Below, in pieces: positions 25,300 through 34,183 of a DNA stretch of 64,000 nt. Source of the stretch: Coxiellaceae bacterium UBA6002 (GTDB lineage: Bacteria; Pseudomonadota; Gammaproteobacteria; UBA6002); contig DJAM01000020.1 in the NCBI GenBank assembly GCA_002429595.1, positions 1 to 64,000 on the forward strand, read 5' to 3'. Position 1 is the first letter of the stretch, and the number at the start of each line of letters is the position of its first letter. Made by a program: the position numbers and the translations under genes. The notes under the pieces were generated by a model. It was not told the DNA's origin and ran no database searches. It worked only from the letters and a program-made list of their open reading frames with translations.

Positions 25300-25317
25300 G
25301 CGCAAGGATGATCAAGC

Positions 25318-28300
25318 GTGACGACATTTACTGACATCTTTATTAAAAGGCCAGTCTTGTCACTCGTGATTAGTTTGTTAATTCTGGTCGTCGGTCTAAA
25401 TGCTTTATTCACGCTGCCGATTCGACAATACCCAAAGATGGAAAATACCGTTGTCACCGTCACGACAGTTTATCCTGGCGCAACACCTTCTGTGGTACAA
25501 GGATTTATCACAAGCCCCATCGAAAAATTAGTGGCAAGTGCCGATGGCGTTGATTACGTGACGTCCGATAGCTATCTGGGCGCAAGCGTCGTCACCGCCT
25601 ACATCAAACTCAACTTTGATCCTAACGCCGCTTTTACCAGTGTTTTCAGTCAGGCAGCTCAAGCACGCAATCAATTGCCTCGTGATGCGCAACCTTCAAT
25701 TGTTCAAAAAACAACGGGGGCTGGTATTGATCTGATGTATCTTAGTTTTAATAGCAATCATCTGTCAGCACCGGAAATTACGGATTATATTTCACGTGTT
25801 ATACGACCCCAGTTGCAAACCATCACGGGCGTTTCACAAGTGGAGTTACTCGGCAGCAGTACTTTTGCAATGCGTGTTTGGTTAAATACCGAGACCATGG
25901 CAGGACTCAATGTTAGCCCCGATGATGTCAGGCAAGCGTTAGAGCAAAATAATTTTATTTCAGCTCCCGGCACAACAAAAGGATTTCTGACTGCTTATAC
26001 AGTCAATGCTCAAACGAACCTACATAACCCCACTGAGTTCGGCAATATTGTCATAAAGAATAATAATGGTTCAATTGTTCATCTAAACGATATTGCACAA
26101 ATCAAACTCGGTGCACAAAGTTATGATACTAACGTCACCTTTAATAATAGACCGGCTGTTTTCATCGGCATTACTGCCACACCTACCGCCAATCCACTTA
26201 GCTTAATCAATGAAGTGAAGCAAAAGTTACCGCAATTAAAAGCAAATTTTCCGCCTTCATTGTTTGTCAAAGTGGGTTATGATGTCACCGATTATATTCG
26301 AGCATCGATGTATGAAGTCATCAGAACAATTTTTGAAGCATCCCTCATTGTCATTTTAGTGATTTTTGTTTTTTTGGGTAGCTTTCGCTCAGTGATTATC
26401 CCTATCGTGACGACCCCCCTATCATTAATCGGTGTCTGTTTTTTAATGCAGGCACTTGGATTTTCTATCAATCTTTTGACGCTATTGGCAATGGTATTGG
26501 CCATTGGACTCGTGGTGGATGATGCGATTGTCGTGGTTGAGAATGTGCATCGTCATATTGAAGCGGGTATGAACCCTTTTGATGCCGCGATTTTAGGTGC
26601 CAGAGAAATTGCCATGCCCGTGATTTCAATGACTATCACCTTAGCGGCCGTTTATGCACCTATCGGTTTTATGGGAGGTCTGACCGGTTCTTTATTTAAA
26701 GAATTTGCTTTTACTTTAGCCTCTGCGGTCATTATTTCAGGGGTAATTGCCTTAACATTATCACCGATGATGGCATCACGATTACTTAAATCATCGGAGG
26801 TCAATACTCACTTTGCAAAAGTGATTGATCGTAAATTCGAGCAAGTTAAAAATCGCTATCAACGTATGTTGCATGATGTACTTGAGTATCGGGGCTTAGT
26901 GTTGTTCGTCGGTATTATTATTTTAATTAGCATTTATTTTCTCTACGAAAACACGCCGAAAGAATTAGCACCGATTGAAGATCAAAGCGCGATCTTCGTG
27001 AATGCCAAATCCCCAACGTACGCCAATATCGATTATGTCACCAAATTTACCAAACCGCTGAATGATGTTTTTGCAAGCTTTTCAGAAACCGCTCATTATT
27101 TTTTACTGAATGGTCAGCAATCTCAAACCAATGTTTCTTTCGGTGGCATGATATTAAAACCTTGGGGTGAACGAGGCGCATCGCAAGACACGCTCATGCA
27201 ACAATTACAGAAAAAACTAGATCACTTAGCAGGCATTCAAAGCGCCGCCTATCCGTTACCACCGCTTCCCGTTAGTGGCGAGACGCTTCCCATTTTGTTC
27301 GTCATTTCAACGCCAAGCGATTACGCCAAACTGTATGAATATAGTGAAGCGATTTTGAATAAAGCAAAAAACAGCGGACTTTTTTTGTATGTCGATAATT
27401 CGTTACAAATTGACAGTCCGCAATTAAATATCAAAATTGATACCGACAAAGCAGGCGCAATGGGTTTATCACGAAGCTCAATTGGTTCTGCACTTTCTAA
27501 TGCGTTAGGCGGTAATTATATAAATTATTTTGATATCGAAGGACAAAGCTACCAAGTCATTCCACAGGTGTTACGAAAATTTCGTTGGGATCCCCAACAA
27601 ATCTTAAACATCTATATTAAAACACCCGATAACAAACCTTTACCACTCTCAACAATTGCTAGCATTGAAAATGTAGTCGTACCCAATAATTTAAGTCGAT
27701 TTCAACAACTGAATTCCGCGAGAATCGAAGGGATTATGATGCCAGGCAAAACAGTAGGAGATGGTATTAAATTTTTACAAAACCAAACTAAATCGTTGCC
27801 ACCTGATTTTAAAATTGATTACGCTGGACAATCTCGTCAGTATGTTCAAGAAGGTTCGACACTTATTTTCACCTTCTTTTTTGCAATCATTATTATCTTT
27901 TTGGTACTGGCCGCACAATTTGAATCTTTTCGAGACCCTTTTATTATTTTAGTGACAGTGCCAATGTCAATTTGTGGCGCACTCATCTTTTTAAATTTAG
28001 GATTTTCCACGATTAACATTTACACGCAAATTGGTTTAGTAACGTTAATTGGATTAATCAGTAAGCACGGTATTCTCATGGTCGATTTTGCCAATCACTT
28101 GCATCGTAATGAGGACTTAAGCTTGAGAGCTGCCATTGAAAAAGCGGCGGCCATTCGACTACGTCCCATTTTAATGACCACAGGCGCGATGGTTTTAGGT
28201 CTTCTACCACTTTTAATAGCCAGTGGCGCAGGTGCAAAAAGTCGGTTTGCAATTGGCATCGTGATTGTGAGCGGTATGTTAATCGGTACGTTATTTACAC

Positions 28301-28377
28301 TCTTCGTCTTACCCACTATTTATACTTTTATTGCACGAGAAAAACACATCACAACTAGTGATAATGATAAGCCCTAG
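25318..28377 (+). CDS. RND-family multidrug efflux permease
   Basis: A 1019-residue inner-membrane proton antiporter with the usual 12 helices and two periplasmic loops. It starts at GTG (GTGACGACATTTACTGAC). Motifs are FTDIFIKRPVLSLV, QYPKMENTVVTVTTVYPGA, helix 4 LAIGLVVDDAIVVVENV with the proton-relay Asp pair, MTITLAAVYAPIGFMGGL and the second-half IGLVTLIGLISKHGILMV. It exports hydrophobic compounds together with the adaptor. The last 75 bases are duplicated at 30092. Confidence 0.95.
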   Translation: MTTFTDIFIKRPVLSLVISLLILVVGLNALFTLPIRQYPKMENTVVTVTTVYPGATPSVVQGFITSPIEKLVASADGVDYVTSDSYLGASVVTAYIKLNFDPNAAFTSVFSQAAQARNQLPRDAQPSIVQKTTGAGIDLMYLSFNSNHLSAPEITDYISRVIRPQLQTITGVSQVELLGSSTFAMRVWLNTETMAGLNVSPDDVRQALEQNNFISAPGTTKGFLTAYTVNAQTNLHNPTEFGNIVIKNNNGSIVHLNDIAQIKLGAQSYDTNVTFNNRPAVFIGITATPTANPLSLINEVKQKLPQLKANFPPSLFVKVGYDVTDYIRASMYEVIRTIFEASLIVILVIFVFLGSFRSVIIPIVTTPLSLIGVCFLMQALGFSINLLTLLAMVLAIGLVVDDAIVVVENVHRHIEAGMNPFDAAILGAREIAMPVISMTITLAAVYAPIGFMGGLTGSLFKEFAFTLASAVIISGVIALTLSPMMASRLLKSSEVNTHFAKVIDRKFEQVKNRYQRMLHDVLEYRGLVLFVGIIILISIYFLYENTPKELAPIEDQSAIFVNAKSPTYANIDYVTKFTKPLNDVFASFSETAHYFLLNGQQSQTNVSFGGMILKPWGERGASQDTLMQQLQKKLDHLAGIQSAAYPLPPLPVSGETLPILFVISTPSDYAKLYEYSEAILNKAKNSGLFLYVDNSLQIDSPQLNIKIDTDKAGAMGLSRSSIGSALSNALGGNYINYFDIEGQSYQVIPQVLRKFRWDPQQILNIYIKTPDNKPLPLSTIASIENVVVPNNLSRFQQLNSARIEGIMMPGKTVGDGIKFLQNQTKSLPPDFKIDYAGQSRQYVQEGSTLIFTFFFAIIIIFLVLAAQFESFRDPFIILVTVPMSICGALIFLNLGFSTINIYTQIGLVTLIGLISKHGILMVDFANHLHRNEDLSLRAAIEKAAAIRLRPILMTTGAMVLGLLPLLIASGAGAKSRFAIGIVIVSGMLIGTLFTLFVLPTIYTFIAREKHITTSDNDKP

Positions 28378-28439
28378 GTCTTATGCGCAGGGTCCGCATA
28401 TGTGAGATTTTTACCAACAAGTTCAACATTTCTTCGTGC
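28303..28439 (+). repeat. Direct repeat copy 1: permease end plus ankyrin-gene remnant
   Basis: It matches 30092-30222 with silent changes and one small in-frame indel. On the plus strand it is the intact permease end. On the minus strand it encodes HEEMLNLLVKISHMRTLRIR and a following short tail, identical in protein to the ankyrin gene's C-terminus but lacking the rest of that gene. Confidence 0.9.
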
Positions 28440-28451
28440 TAGTAAATGAGT

Positions 28452-29324
28452 TTAAATAAAATGATGATAGGTATTCTTATCTATTCTTTTTTTAGCGACT
28501 ACGACCGGGCCATCGCCATTTAACTCTATATAAGAAGAATCCATTAGATTCTGAGGATAGACCACAAGGCAATTTTTTTGTGTCTTTACTGAGGGGTATA
28601 ATATTCCTTCAATAGTGGCCGAATGTGCGATTTGGCCAAAGATCTGTGAATTAGCAGGAATATCAAATTGCATTGGCATTAGTCGCCATTCATCACATAA
28701 AAATGTATTCCTAAGTTGATACACACTATCAATTGGTTTCATCGGGTCTATTTTTAAGCTGCGAGCTCGTGTGATAAAATCAATAGGCAATTTGATAGTT
28801 TTTATCTCTTTATAAAAATCGCTAAGCGAATTATCTGAGGTAAGATCAAAGATGTTTTGTAAAGAACCTTTTACCTCAACTATGCAAACATTATTTATTA
28901 AATTAAGCTGCTGGCCTGTTAAGCCATCAAAATCACTCTGTGGGGAGACACCACATTTTTCTTTAAGTGCAGTTAATGTGTTTTCTGCCAAATATAATCC
29001 AGGAAATCTTGGAAATTTGCTTTGATCTATATCTCCAATATTAAATCTTCCACCCGGATCAGCAATCATACTACCTTTAGCTGATAATGGCTGATCGGCA
29101 AACCTATAATCAACAACTCTACACCAATTAACAAAGTCAAATGACTTGCAATTAGATTGCAGTGAATCTTTTAGATTTTGATAAATTAATGACCTCTTAT
29201 GAGCAAAATAGCTATAGTGATCCCAGCAATATTCTTCAATCTCTTTATATTGTTTTTTCCATCGCTTAATATCACGATGAGAAAAAGAATCGAGAATATA
29301 TAATTGATTGGAGAATTGAGTCAT
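28452..29324 (-). CDS. RES-domain toxin
   Basis: 290 residues with the RES pattern: W-C-R-V-V-D (Arg), GRFNIG (Arg/Gly), GLYLAENTLTALKEKCG (Tyr, Glu) and a Ser-bearing C-terminal segment. RES toxins of type II systems are ADP-ribosyltransferase-like enzymes that degrade NAD+. The antitoxin gene lies directly upstream with a one-base overlap. The N-terminal 90 residues form an extra helical extension. Confidence 0.85.
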   Translation of the reverse strand: MTQFSNQLYILDSFSHRDIKRWKKQYKEIEEYCWDHYSYFAHKRSLIYQNLKDSLQSNCKSFDFVNWCRVVDYRFADQPLSAKGSMIADPGGRFNIGDIDQSKFPRFPGLYLAENTLTALKEKCGVSPQSDFDGLTGQQLNLINNVCIVEVKGSLQNIFDLTSDNSLSDFYKEIKTIKLPIDFITRARSLKIDPMKPIDSVYQLRNTFLCDEWRLMPMQFDIPANSQIFGQIAHSATIEGILYPSVKTQKNCLVVYPQNLMDSSYIELNGDGPVVVAKKRIDKNTYHHFI

Positions 29325-29710
29325 TAAGGAGCGATTCCTGCTAAAGCGTTATTTATAAATTTTTCTAATTTGTTAAACCTACCAAAGCGGATCATATCTC
29401 GAGGAGAAATACCACCTAATGCAGGATTCTTTAGGCGAAACCAAAGTGAAGTTTTTTTAATATCACCGTCAAAATAACTTGCAATTAGTTCGCAGACAAC
29501 AGCAATCTCGTTAAGTCGCAGTTCCATTTCTTTAGGAATAAACTCATCAAATCGTATTGATTTCTTAGCTATCCCCATAGCCTTAGATAAATCATTATGA
29601 TTAAGATTAAGAAAGCGCACGACGTTATGGGCAGTATTACCTTCAAAAAGCCCCAGATAATCAGTTTTGGGAATATTACTAAAAAGACCTTGATTTAATG
29701 TCATATCCAC
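29324..29710 (-). CDS. Xre/MbcA/ParS-type antitoxin of the RES module
   Basis: 128 residues. A central HTH-like part (VVRFLNLNHNDLSKAMGIAKKSIRF) and a C-terminal DUF2384-type domain (ASYFDGDIKKTSLWFRLKNPALGGISPRDMIRFG) define this antitoxin family. It binds the NAD-degrading toxin and represses the operon. AAGAGGTGG lies upstream of the start. Confidence 0.88.
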   Translation of the reverse strand: MDMTLNQGLFSNIPKTDYLGLFEGNTAHNVVRFLNLNHNDLSKAMGIAKKSIRFDEFIPKEMELRLNEIAVVCELIASYFDGDIKKTSLWFRLKNPALGGISPRDMIRFGRFNKLEKFINNALAGIAP

Positions 29711-30091
29711 CTCTTAACTGAAAGTATAACTTTAAATAGACCAAATCTCTACCAATTTTCAACCATAATTTTTCATAACATCATGGCCTAATTAAACTTG
29801 CAGTTAATTAAAAAAAGGAAATTATCAAAACTGGACTAATCCACCTTTACTCATTTATTGCATAAAAGACAGCATTGACTGTAATGATAGGTTTTATCCG
29901 CTTTGAGGTGAATTAAAGGAACTTATTTAACATTGTAAAATGTGCTGTGTTAGTATAGGTTTTTATATACTATGGTGGTACCTGTTCTCTAACGTTAAAA
30001 TATTAATTCGCGATCTTAGGCAAGAAAGTTAAGGTACTTTTATTCTAGACACAAAATTTTTAAGAGTGCTTAATCTCATAGAATTTAGCTA
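29711..30091. other. Gene-free spacer upstream of the RES/Xre module
   Basis: AT-rich, with no credible gene or terminator seen. It presumably holds the minus-strand promoter of the antitoxin-toxin operon. It ends at the duplicated permease 3' fragment. Confidence 0.5.
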
Positions 30092-30222
30092 TTCGTCCTA
30101 CCCACCATTTACACCTTTATTGCACGTGAAAAAATAACTGCGAACTAATGATAAGCTCTAGGTCTTATCCGCAGGGTGCGCATATGTGAAATTTTGACCA
30201 ACAAATTCAGCATTTCTTCGTG
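30092..30222 (+). repeat. Direct repeat copy 2: permease remnant plus ankyrin-gene end
   Basis: On the plus strand it reads F-V-L-P-T-I-Y-T-F-I-A-R-E-K then a stop, the end of the RND permease with at least five silent codon changes and no gene body. On the minus strand it is the true 3' end of the ankyrin gene. Confidence 0.9.
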
Positions 30223-30453
30223 TCGATAGTGGCTTGCAATATCATAAACACTCAGATTTTCTTCGGTCAGTCTGTTTAAGTCGGCCCCGGCGGTAATCAA
30301 AACTAAAACAACATCCATGGCATTACATTGCACCGCGTAGTGCAAGGCACTGTAATGATAGTCGCCATCATATAGATTAGGGTCAACCCCTCGTTCTAAC
30401 AAGCGCGTCACTCTAACAACGTCGTTCGCCGATACCGCTTCAAATAGCTCCAT
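30145..30453 (-). CDS. Small ankyrin-repeat protein
   Basis: 102 residues containing about three ankyrin units: MELFEAVSANDVVRVTRLLERGVDPN, HYSALHYAVQCNAMDVVLVLITAGADLN and NLSVYDIASHYRHEEMLNLLV. A basic tail follows. It is a protein-binding scaffold. In Legionellales many ankyrin proteins are effectors, but a protein this short may act inside the cell. AGGAGAGGA lies before the ATG. Confidence 0.85.
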   Translation of the reverse strand: MELFEAVSANDVVRVTRLLERGVDPNLYDGDYHYSALHYAVQCNAMDVVLVLITAGADLNRLTEENLSVYDIASHYRHEEMLNLLVKISHMRTLRIRPRAYH

Positions 30454-30559
30454 TTTCCTCTCCTTTTCTTAATTACCTGACAATGTAATCATGATAGAGA
30501 ACAAAATGAGAACAATCAAGAGTGACCTAAAAATAATTAACCCTTGTCAAATACAACTG

Positions 30560-30600
30560 TGTATAAATTTGTATAGTTTGTATAATTGTGTATAATATTA
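30560..30600 (+). promoter_or_regulatory. Promoter/operator of the RelBE-like module
   Basis: Four tandem elements with a 10-base period (GTATAAATTT, GTATAGTTTG, TATAATTGTG, TATAATATTA) end in a -10-like TATAAT. TTGTAT lies 16 bases before it. Ten-base direct repeats place sites on one helix face, as ribbon-helix-helix repressors prefer. Inference from pattern. Confidence 0.5.
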
Positions 30601-30621
30601 TTTAAGAAACAGGAGAAATGT

Positions 30622-30837
30622 ATGGCATTGGCTATCAGGTTGACGAAAGACTTAGAGCACAGGCTCGAAGCGTTATCTAAAAAAACACATCGTTCTAAAA
30701 GCTTTTTTGCAAGAGAAGCGTTAGCTCGCTATATAGATGATCTTGAAGATTACTATCTTGCTCTAACTGTTTTAAATGAACCTCAACAAATATATTCATT
30801 GGAAGAAGTGGAGAAAATGTGTGGCCTGGAAGATTAA
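30622..30837 (+). CDS. Ribbon-helix-helix antitoxin (RelB/DinJ-like)
   Basis: 71 residues from the ATG at 30622, preceded by AGGAGA. The N-terminus MALAIRLTKDLEHRLEALSKKTHRSKSFFAREALARYI is a ribbon-helix-helix DNA-binding domain. The C-terminal part wraps the toxin. The gene overlaps the toxin start by 17 bases. Confidence 0.9.
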   Translation: MALAIRLTKDLEHRLEALSKKTHRSKSFFAREALARYIDDLEDYYLALTVLNEPQQIYSLEEVEKMCGLED

Positions 30838-31087
30838 CTTTACGGAATTTGCGGCCAAACAATTTAAGAAATTAAATAAGTCCATCGCTAAACAGTTAAT
30901 GGACTACCTAAAAGAAAAAGTTTTAACTAAATCTCATCCAACGGGCTTAGGCAGCCCATTATTAGGCAATAAATCAGGCTTATGGCGTTATCGCGTTAAT
31001 GATTATCGAATAATCTGTCAGATAAAAGAAGAAGAAGTCACTATTTTAATCGTTCGTTTAGGGCATCGGAAAGATATTTATGAGTAA
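30821..31087 (+). CDS. RelE/ParE-family toxin
   Basis: 88 residues starting at GTG 30821 (GGAG ahead of it), giving MAWKINFTEFAAKQFKKLNKS. Then come LGSPLLGNKSGLWRYRVNDYRIICQI and VTILIVRLGHRKDIYE, the canonical RelE fold with conserved Arg/Tyr and the closing H-R-x-D-I-Y. The predicted action is ribosome-dependent mRNA cleavage. Its end overlaps the convergent HicB gene by ten bases. Confidence 0.92.
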   Translation: MAWKINFTEFAAKQFKKLNKSIAKQLMDYLKEKVLTKSHPTGLGSPLLGNKSGLWRYRVNDYRIICQIKEEEVTILIVRLGHRKDIYE

Positions 31088-31284
31088 TGTGCAATTGGAA
31101 TTTCTTCGCCATGTTTTTGATAGCTTGCTTTCATGGCTTCCCACGCAACTTTAAGCTCAGCAATGGCTTCTTCAGTGGTTGATCCATAAGCAGAAACATT
31201 GGAAAGCTCTACAAAATGAGCAAGAAACTCACTCTGTTCATCTTCAACAATATGTATACCAAAACCGTTAAATTCCTCAAGCAT
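31078..31284 (-). CDS. Orphan HicB-family antitoxin
   Basis: From the ATG at 31284 (GGGGGAAGAAG before it) the product is 68 residues with the HicB core FGIHIVEDEQSEFLAHFVELSNVSAYGSTTEEAIAEL. No HicA gene is found on either side: the permease ends 41 bases upstream and RelE lies downstream. It is a solitary antitoxin, possibly a leftover or acting in trans. Confidence 0.75.
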   Translation of the reverse strand: MLEEFNGFGIHIVEDEQSEFLAHFVELSNVSAYGSTTEEAIAELKVAWEAMKASYQKHGEEIPIAHYS

Positions 31285-31325
31285 TAGCTTCTTCCCCCTG
31301 TCTGTCAAATAAACAGTAACCGATG

Positions 31326-32705
31326 CTACTGACTCCCACCAGCCAAGCGACTATGCTTAACGCTGTAGACAAAATAAATCACAAAACCGAATGCCATCCA
31401 GATTAAAAATCGAAGCCAAGTGACGCCAGATAGGCTGATGATTAATGCTATCGAAAGAAGCATTCCAAGGGCAGGGATGTAGGGGCTAAAGGGGGTTTTA
31501 AAAGGGCGAAGGATATCGGGGTGACTTGCCCGTAGCACAATGACGCCACCACAGACGAGGGTAAAGGCGGCTAAGGTGCCAATGTTCACTAATTCGGCGG
31601 CTTCGTGAATCGGTAAAATACCTGCTGTTAATGCCATCATGAGACCGGACAAAATGATGATCCTCGCAGGTGTTTGCGTTCTAGAATTTAATTTACCTAA
31701 GCTGCTTGGCAATAACTGATCACGTGACATGGCAAGGAATACGCGAGTAAAACCATAATACATCACCAAGATTACCGTGGTTAAACCGGCAATAGCACCT
31801 ACCGCTACAATGCCGGCTGCAAATCTATAATTAAAAATTAAGAGCGCATAGGCAACTGGCGAACCCACATTCAATTTCCAATAAGGAACCATCGCGGTTA
31901 ATAGGCCAGCGACCACAATGTAAATCAAGGTACAAATAGTCAGTGCCACAATAATGCCGATCGGTAAATCACGCTGCGGCCTAATCGCCTCTTCAGCCGC
32001 TGTGGAAATGGCATCAAAGCCTATGTAGGCAAAAAAGATGACGCCAGCGCCTTTGACTACGCCTAGAAAACCAAAAGGTAAAAACGGCTGCCAATTGGCT
32101 AGATTAAAATGTTGCGAGGCAATTGCGATGAAAATGGCAATCACTGCCAGTTTAATCAGTACGATAATTTTATTAAAACGGGCACTTTGCTTCACCCCGA
32201 TGACCAGTAACGCGCTGATGCCTAATACGATGCCTGCTGCTAAGAAATTAAACCAGCCCCCTTCAAATGGTCCCTTGAGGATATAGGGCGAGAGATTAAA
32301 GCCAATGGCCGTGAGCAAATCCTTGACGTAGGACGCCCAACCGATAGCCACCGTTGAACAAGAGATACCATATTCTAATAATAAATCCCAACCGATGATC
32401 CAGGCGATAAACTCACCAAAACCGGCATAAGAATAACTGTAGGCGCTACCACAACCACCAACGCTAGACGCCAATTCCGCATAAGCTAGTGCGCTACAAC
32501 CACAAGCAATTCCCGCTAAGAGATACGAAAGCACCGTACCAGGTCCTGCTTTAGTCGCCGCAACGATACCGGTTAGGATGAAGATCCCCGCGCCGATAAT
32601 GGCACCGATGCCTAGGAAGATAAGATCAGTAGCGGACAAGACTTTTTTGAGTCCAGATTCTTCGTCAACGAAAGGTTTTTTGCGAAATAATACCTTTGTG
32701 TCCAC
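31326..32705 (-). CDS. APC-family amino-acid permease
   Basis: An inner-membrane transporter of 459 residues if started at GTG 32705, which has AAGGA seven bases upstream (a TTG five codons earlier is possible). There are about twelve helices. The first carries the APC signature FLGIGAIIGAGIFILTGIVAA, helix 3 contains YAELASSVGGCGSAYSYSY and helix 6 contains VIFFAYIGFDAISTAAEEA. It is closest to the cationic amino-acid transporter (YhdG/CAT) group. Substrate unknown. Confidence 0.92.
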   Translation of the reverse strand: MDTKVLFRKKPFVDEESGLKKVLSATDLIFLGIGAIIGAGIFILTGIVAATKAGPGTVLSYLLAGIACGCSALAYAELASSVGGCGSAYSYSYAGFGEFIAWIIGWDLLLEYGISCSTVAIGWASYVKDLLTAIGFNLSPYILKGPFEGGWFNFLAAGIVLGISALLVIGVKQSARFNKIIVLIKLAVIAIFIAIASQHFNLANWQPFLPFGFLGVVKGAGVIFFAYIGFDAISTAAEEAIRPQRDLPIGIIVALTICTLIYIVVAGLLTAMVPYWKLNVGSPVAYALLIFNYRFAAGIVAVGAIAGLTTVILVMYYGFTRVFLAMSRDQLLPSSLGKLNSRTQTPARIIILSGLMMALTAGILPIHEAAELVNIGTLAAFTLVCGGVIVLRASHPDILRPFKTPFSPYIPALGMLLSIALIISLSGVTWLRFLIWMAFGFVIYFVYSVKHSRLAGGSQ

Positions 32706-32735
32706 TTGCGATCCTTGCAATTGGGTTGTTTAACA

Positions 32736-32924
32736 TTAGGACCTTACGGCTCGTGGACCAAAAATCAGCCACAAAATAAACCCTAATATGGGCAGCAATA
32801 AAATGACGATGACCCAAATGACCTTTCTCAAGACACTGGCACGGCTACCTACAACATTGACAATCGCCCAAATATCTAGAAAGAAGACGACGAAACCCAA
32901 AAAACCGTTATAGTATGTTGTCAT
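32736..32924 (-). CDS. Small PLDc_N-type membrane protein
   Basis: 62 residues with two hydrophobic helices: FLGFVVFFLDIWAIVNVVGS and KVIWVIVILLLPILGFILWLIFGPR. The W-x-x-x-x-L-L-P-x-x-G-x-x-x-W-x-x-x-G-P-R pattern is the phospholipase D-nuclease N-terminal domain, here without a catalytic part, as in many small bacterial proteins. Confidence 0.85.
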   Translation of the reverse strand: MTTYYNGFLGFVVFFLDIWAIVNVVGSRASVLRKVIWVIVILLLPILGFILWLIFGPRAVRS

Positions 32925-32991
32925 GAGTCTATCCCTTACCTTAGTTGAAAAACCAATGACGTGCTCAGCACGCCATTGGAATAATACACTC

Positions 32992-33420
32992 TTAGTGCCA
33001 GCATTTGTAATGTTTTACAGGATACCAGCCGCAGTGTTTGCCTGGACAGTATTTATGACCGTGTTTCCAGAAGCAACCGCCGTAGCAGTATTTATGACCA
33101 TGCTTCCAGAAGCATTGGTAATTGTGTTTACAGAAATACTTATAATGGACAGACCATTTACAGTATTTGCCATGATGCTGATAGCTGCCGTGATGATAGC
33201 TTTTACCATGATGGTAATTCATGCTGTTACCATGGTGAAAACTTTTACCATGTTTGTAGTTGCCTTGGTGCATACTATGATGCATGTTGCCTTGATGATG
33301 CGAACCATCATTGCCTGCAATCACGATTGGCTTTTCAGCGGCATTGGTATTTAATAGAGAAAGTCCTGGAACAAGTGTTATTGAAATAGCTAACGCTATA
33401 TGCTTAATTATTCTTTTCAT
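32992..33420 (-). CDS. Secreted His/Cys/Tyr-rich repeat protein, probable metal binder
   Basis: The ATG at 33420 has GGAGGG upstream and opens a signal peptide (cleavage near NTNAA). The mature part of about 115 residues is very rich in His, Lys, Tyr and Gly. Repeats are H-H-G-K/N-S, then the near-identical units CFWKHGHKYC (two complete copies, one partial) with paired cysteines. Such composition suggests binding of copper, zinc or nickel in the periplasm. No family name is assigned. An upstream in-frame extension is rejected. Confidence 0.7.
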   Translation of the reverse strand: MKRIIKHIALAISITLVPGLSLLNTNAAEKPIVIAGNDGSHHQGNMHHSMHQGNYKHGKSFHHGNSMNYHHGKSYHHGSYQHHGKYCKWSVHYKYFCKHNYQCFWKHGHKYCYGGCFWKHGHKYCPGKHCGWYPVKHYKCWH

Positions 33421-33526
33421 ATTCCCTCCAAAGTTACACTTCAAAGAATGCTTTAAAAGTATAGTCAAAACATTCATTTTTTCTATTTTTATTAAGCAAA
33501 AATCGGAGGCCATTTGTTATGGTTCA

Positions 33527-34183
33527 TTAAAAATTTTGTTGAGTGGAGGAAACGAGATAGAGCTTAAACCACGAAATGGTGTTGGAAATTACTTCATCAA
33601 GCTTACCAGCCTCTTCAAAAAGATGCGTGGCATTGGGGATGATGCGTAGTTCTTTCTCACAAACTAATTGGTTAAAGGCTCTCTTATTTAGATCAATCAC
33701 GACTGAGTCGTTACCGCCTACAATTAATAGCGTCGCTGCCGTCACTTTTTTAAGACTGTCAGCTGCTAAATCAGGACGACCACCTCTTGAAACAATAGCC
33801 TTAATAGGGTGCTGGCTACTCGCTAAGAGGGCTGCGGCAGCACCGGTACTTGCACCAAAATACCCCATAGTAAAATGATAATCTTGATATTCTTTCAGCA
33901 ACCACGAGGTGACGGCCACCAAACGAGACGCTAACAGGTCGATGTTAAAACGAAGTGCCAATGTGATCTCATCGATGGCCTCTTCCTGTTCGGTTAAAAG
34001 ATCGAACAAGCAAGTGGCAAAACCTTCTTGGTTGAGTGCTTGCGCAACATAGCGATTGCGCGGACTTAAGCGGCTACTGCCACTACCGTGAACAAAAATC
34101 ACCATTGCGCTCGCGCCCGAAGGGATGGCGACTGATCCAAAGAGGGTCACCTCTTTGAGCTGAATTAAGACATCTTCATTCAT
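33527..34183 (-). CDS. Alpha/beta hydrolase (dienelactone-hydrolase-like)
   Basis: 218 residues: oxyanion region VIFVHGSGSSRLSPRNRY, a nucleophile elbow GYFGASTGAAAALL (Ser between two small residues), acid in LIVGGNDSVV and the terminal His in NATHLFEE. It overlaps the upstream phosphoribosyltransferase gene by eight bases. The two families are commonly neighbours or fused in proteobacteria, implying a shared but undefined pathway. Confidence 0.88.
   Translation of the reverse strand: MNEDVLIQLKEVTLFGSVAIPSGASAMVIFVHGSGSSRLSPRNRYVAQALNQEGFATCLFDLLTEQEEAIDEITLALRFNIDLLASRLVAVTSWLLKEYQDYHFTMGYFGASTGAAAALLASSQHPIKAIVSRGGRPDLAADSLKKVTAATLLIVGGNDSVVIDLNKRAFNQLVCEKELRIIPNATHLFEEAGKLDEVISNTISWFKLYLVSSTQQNF

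Noticed and set aside
25788..25803. parS-like TATTTCACGTGTTATA
   Set aside because: It lies inside the RND permease coding sequence, matches parS at only 12 of 16 bases and lacks palindromic arms; a chance match.
33015..33209. Alternative frame inside the His-rich gene
   Set aside because: It has no start signal; the His/Cys frame has a signal peptide and ribosome site.
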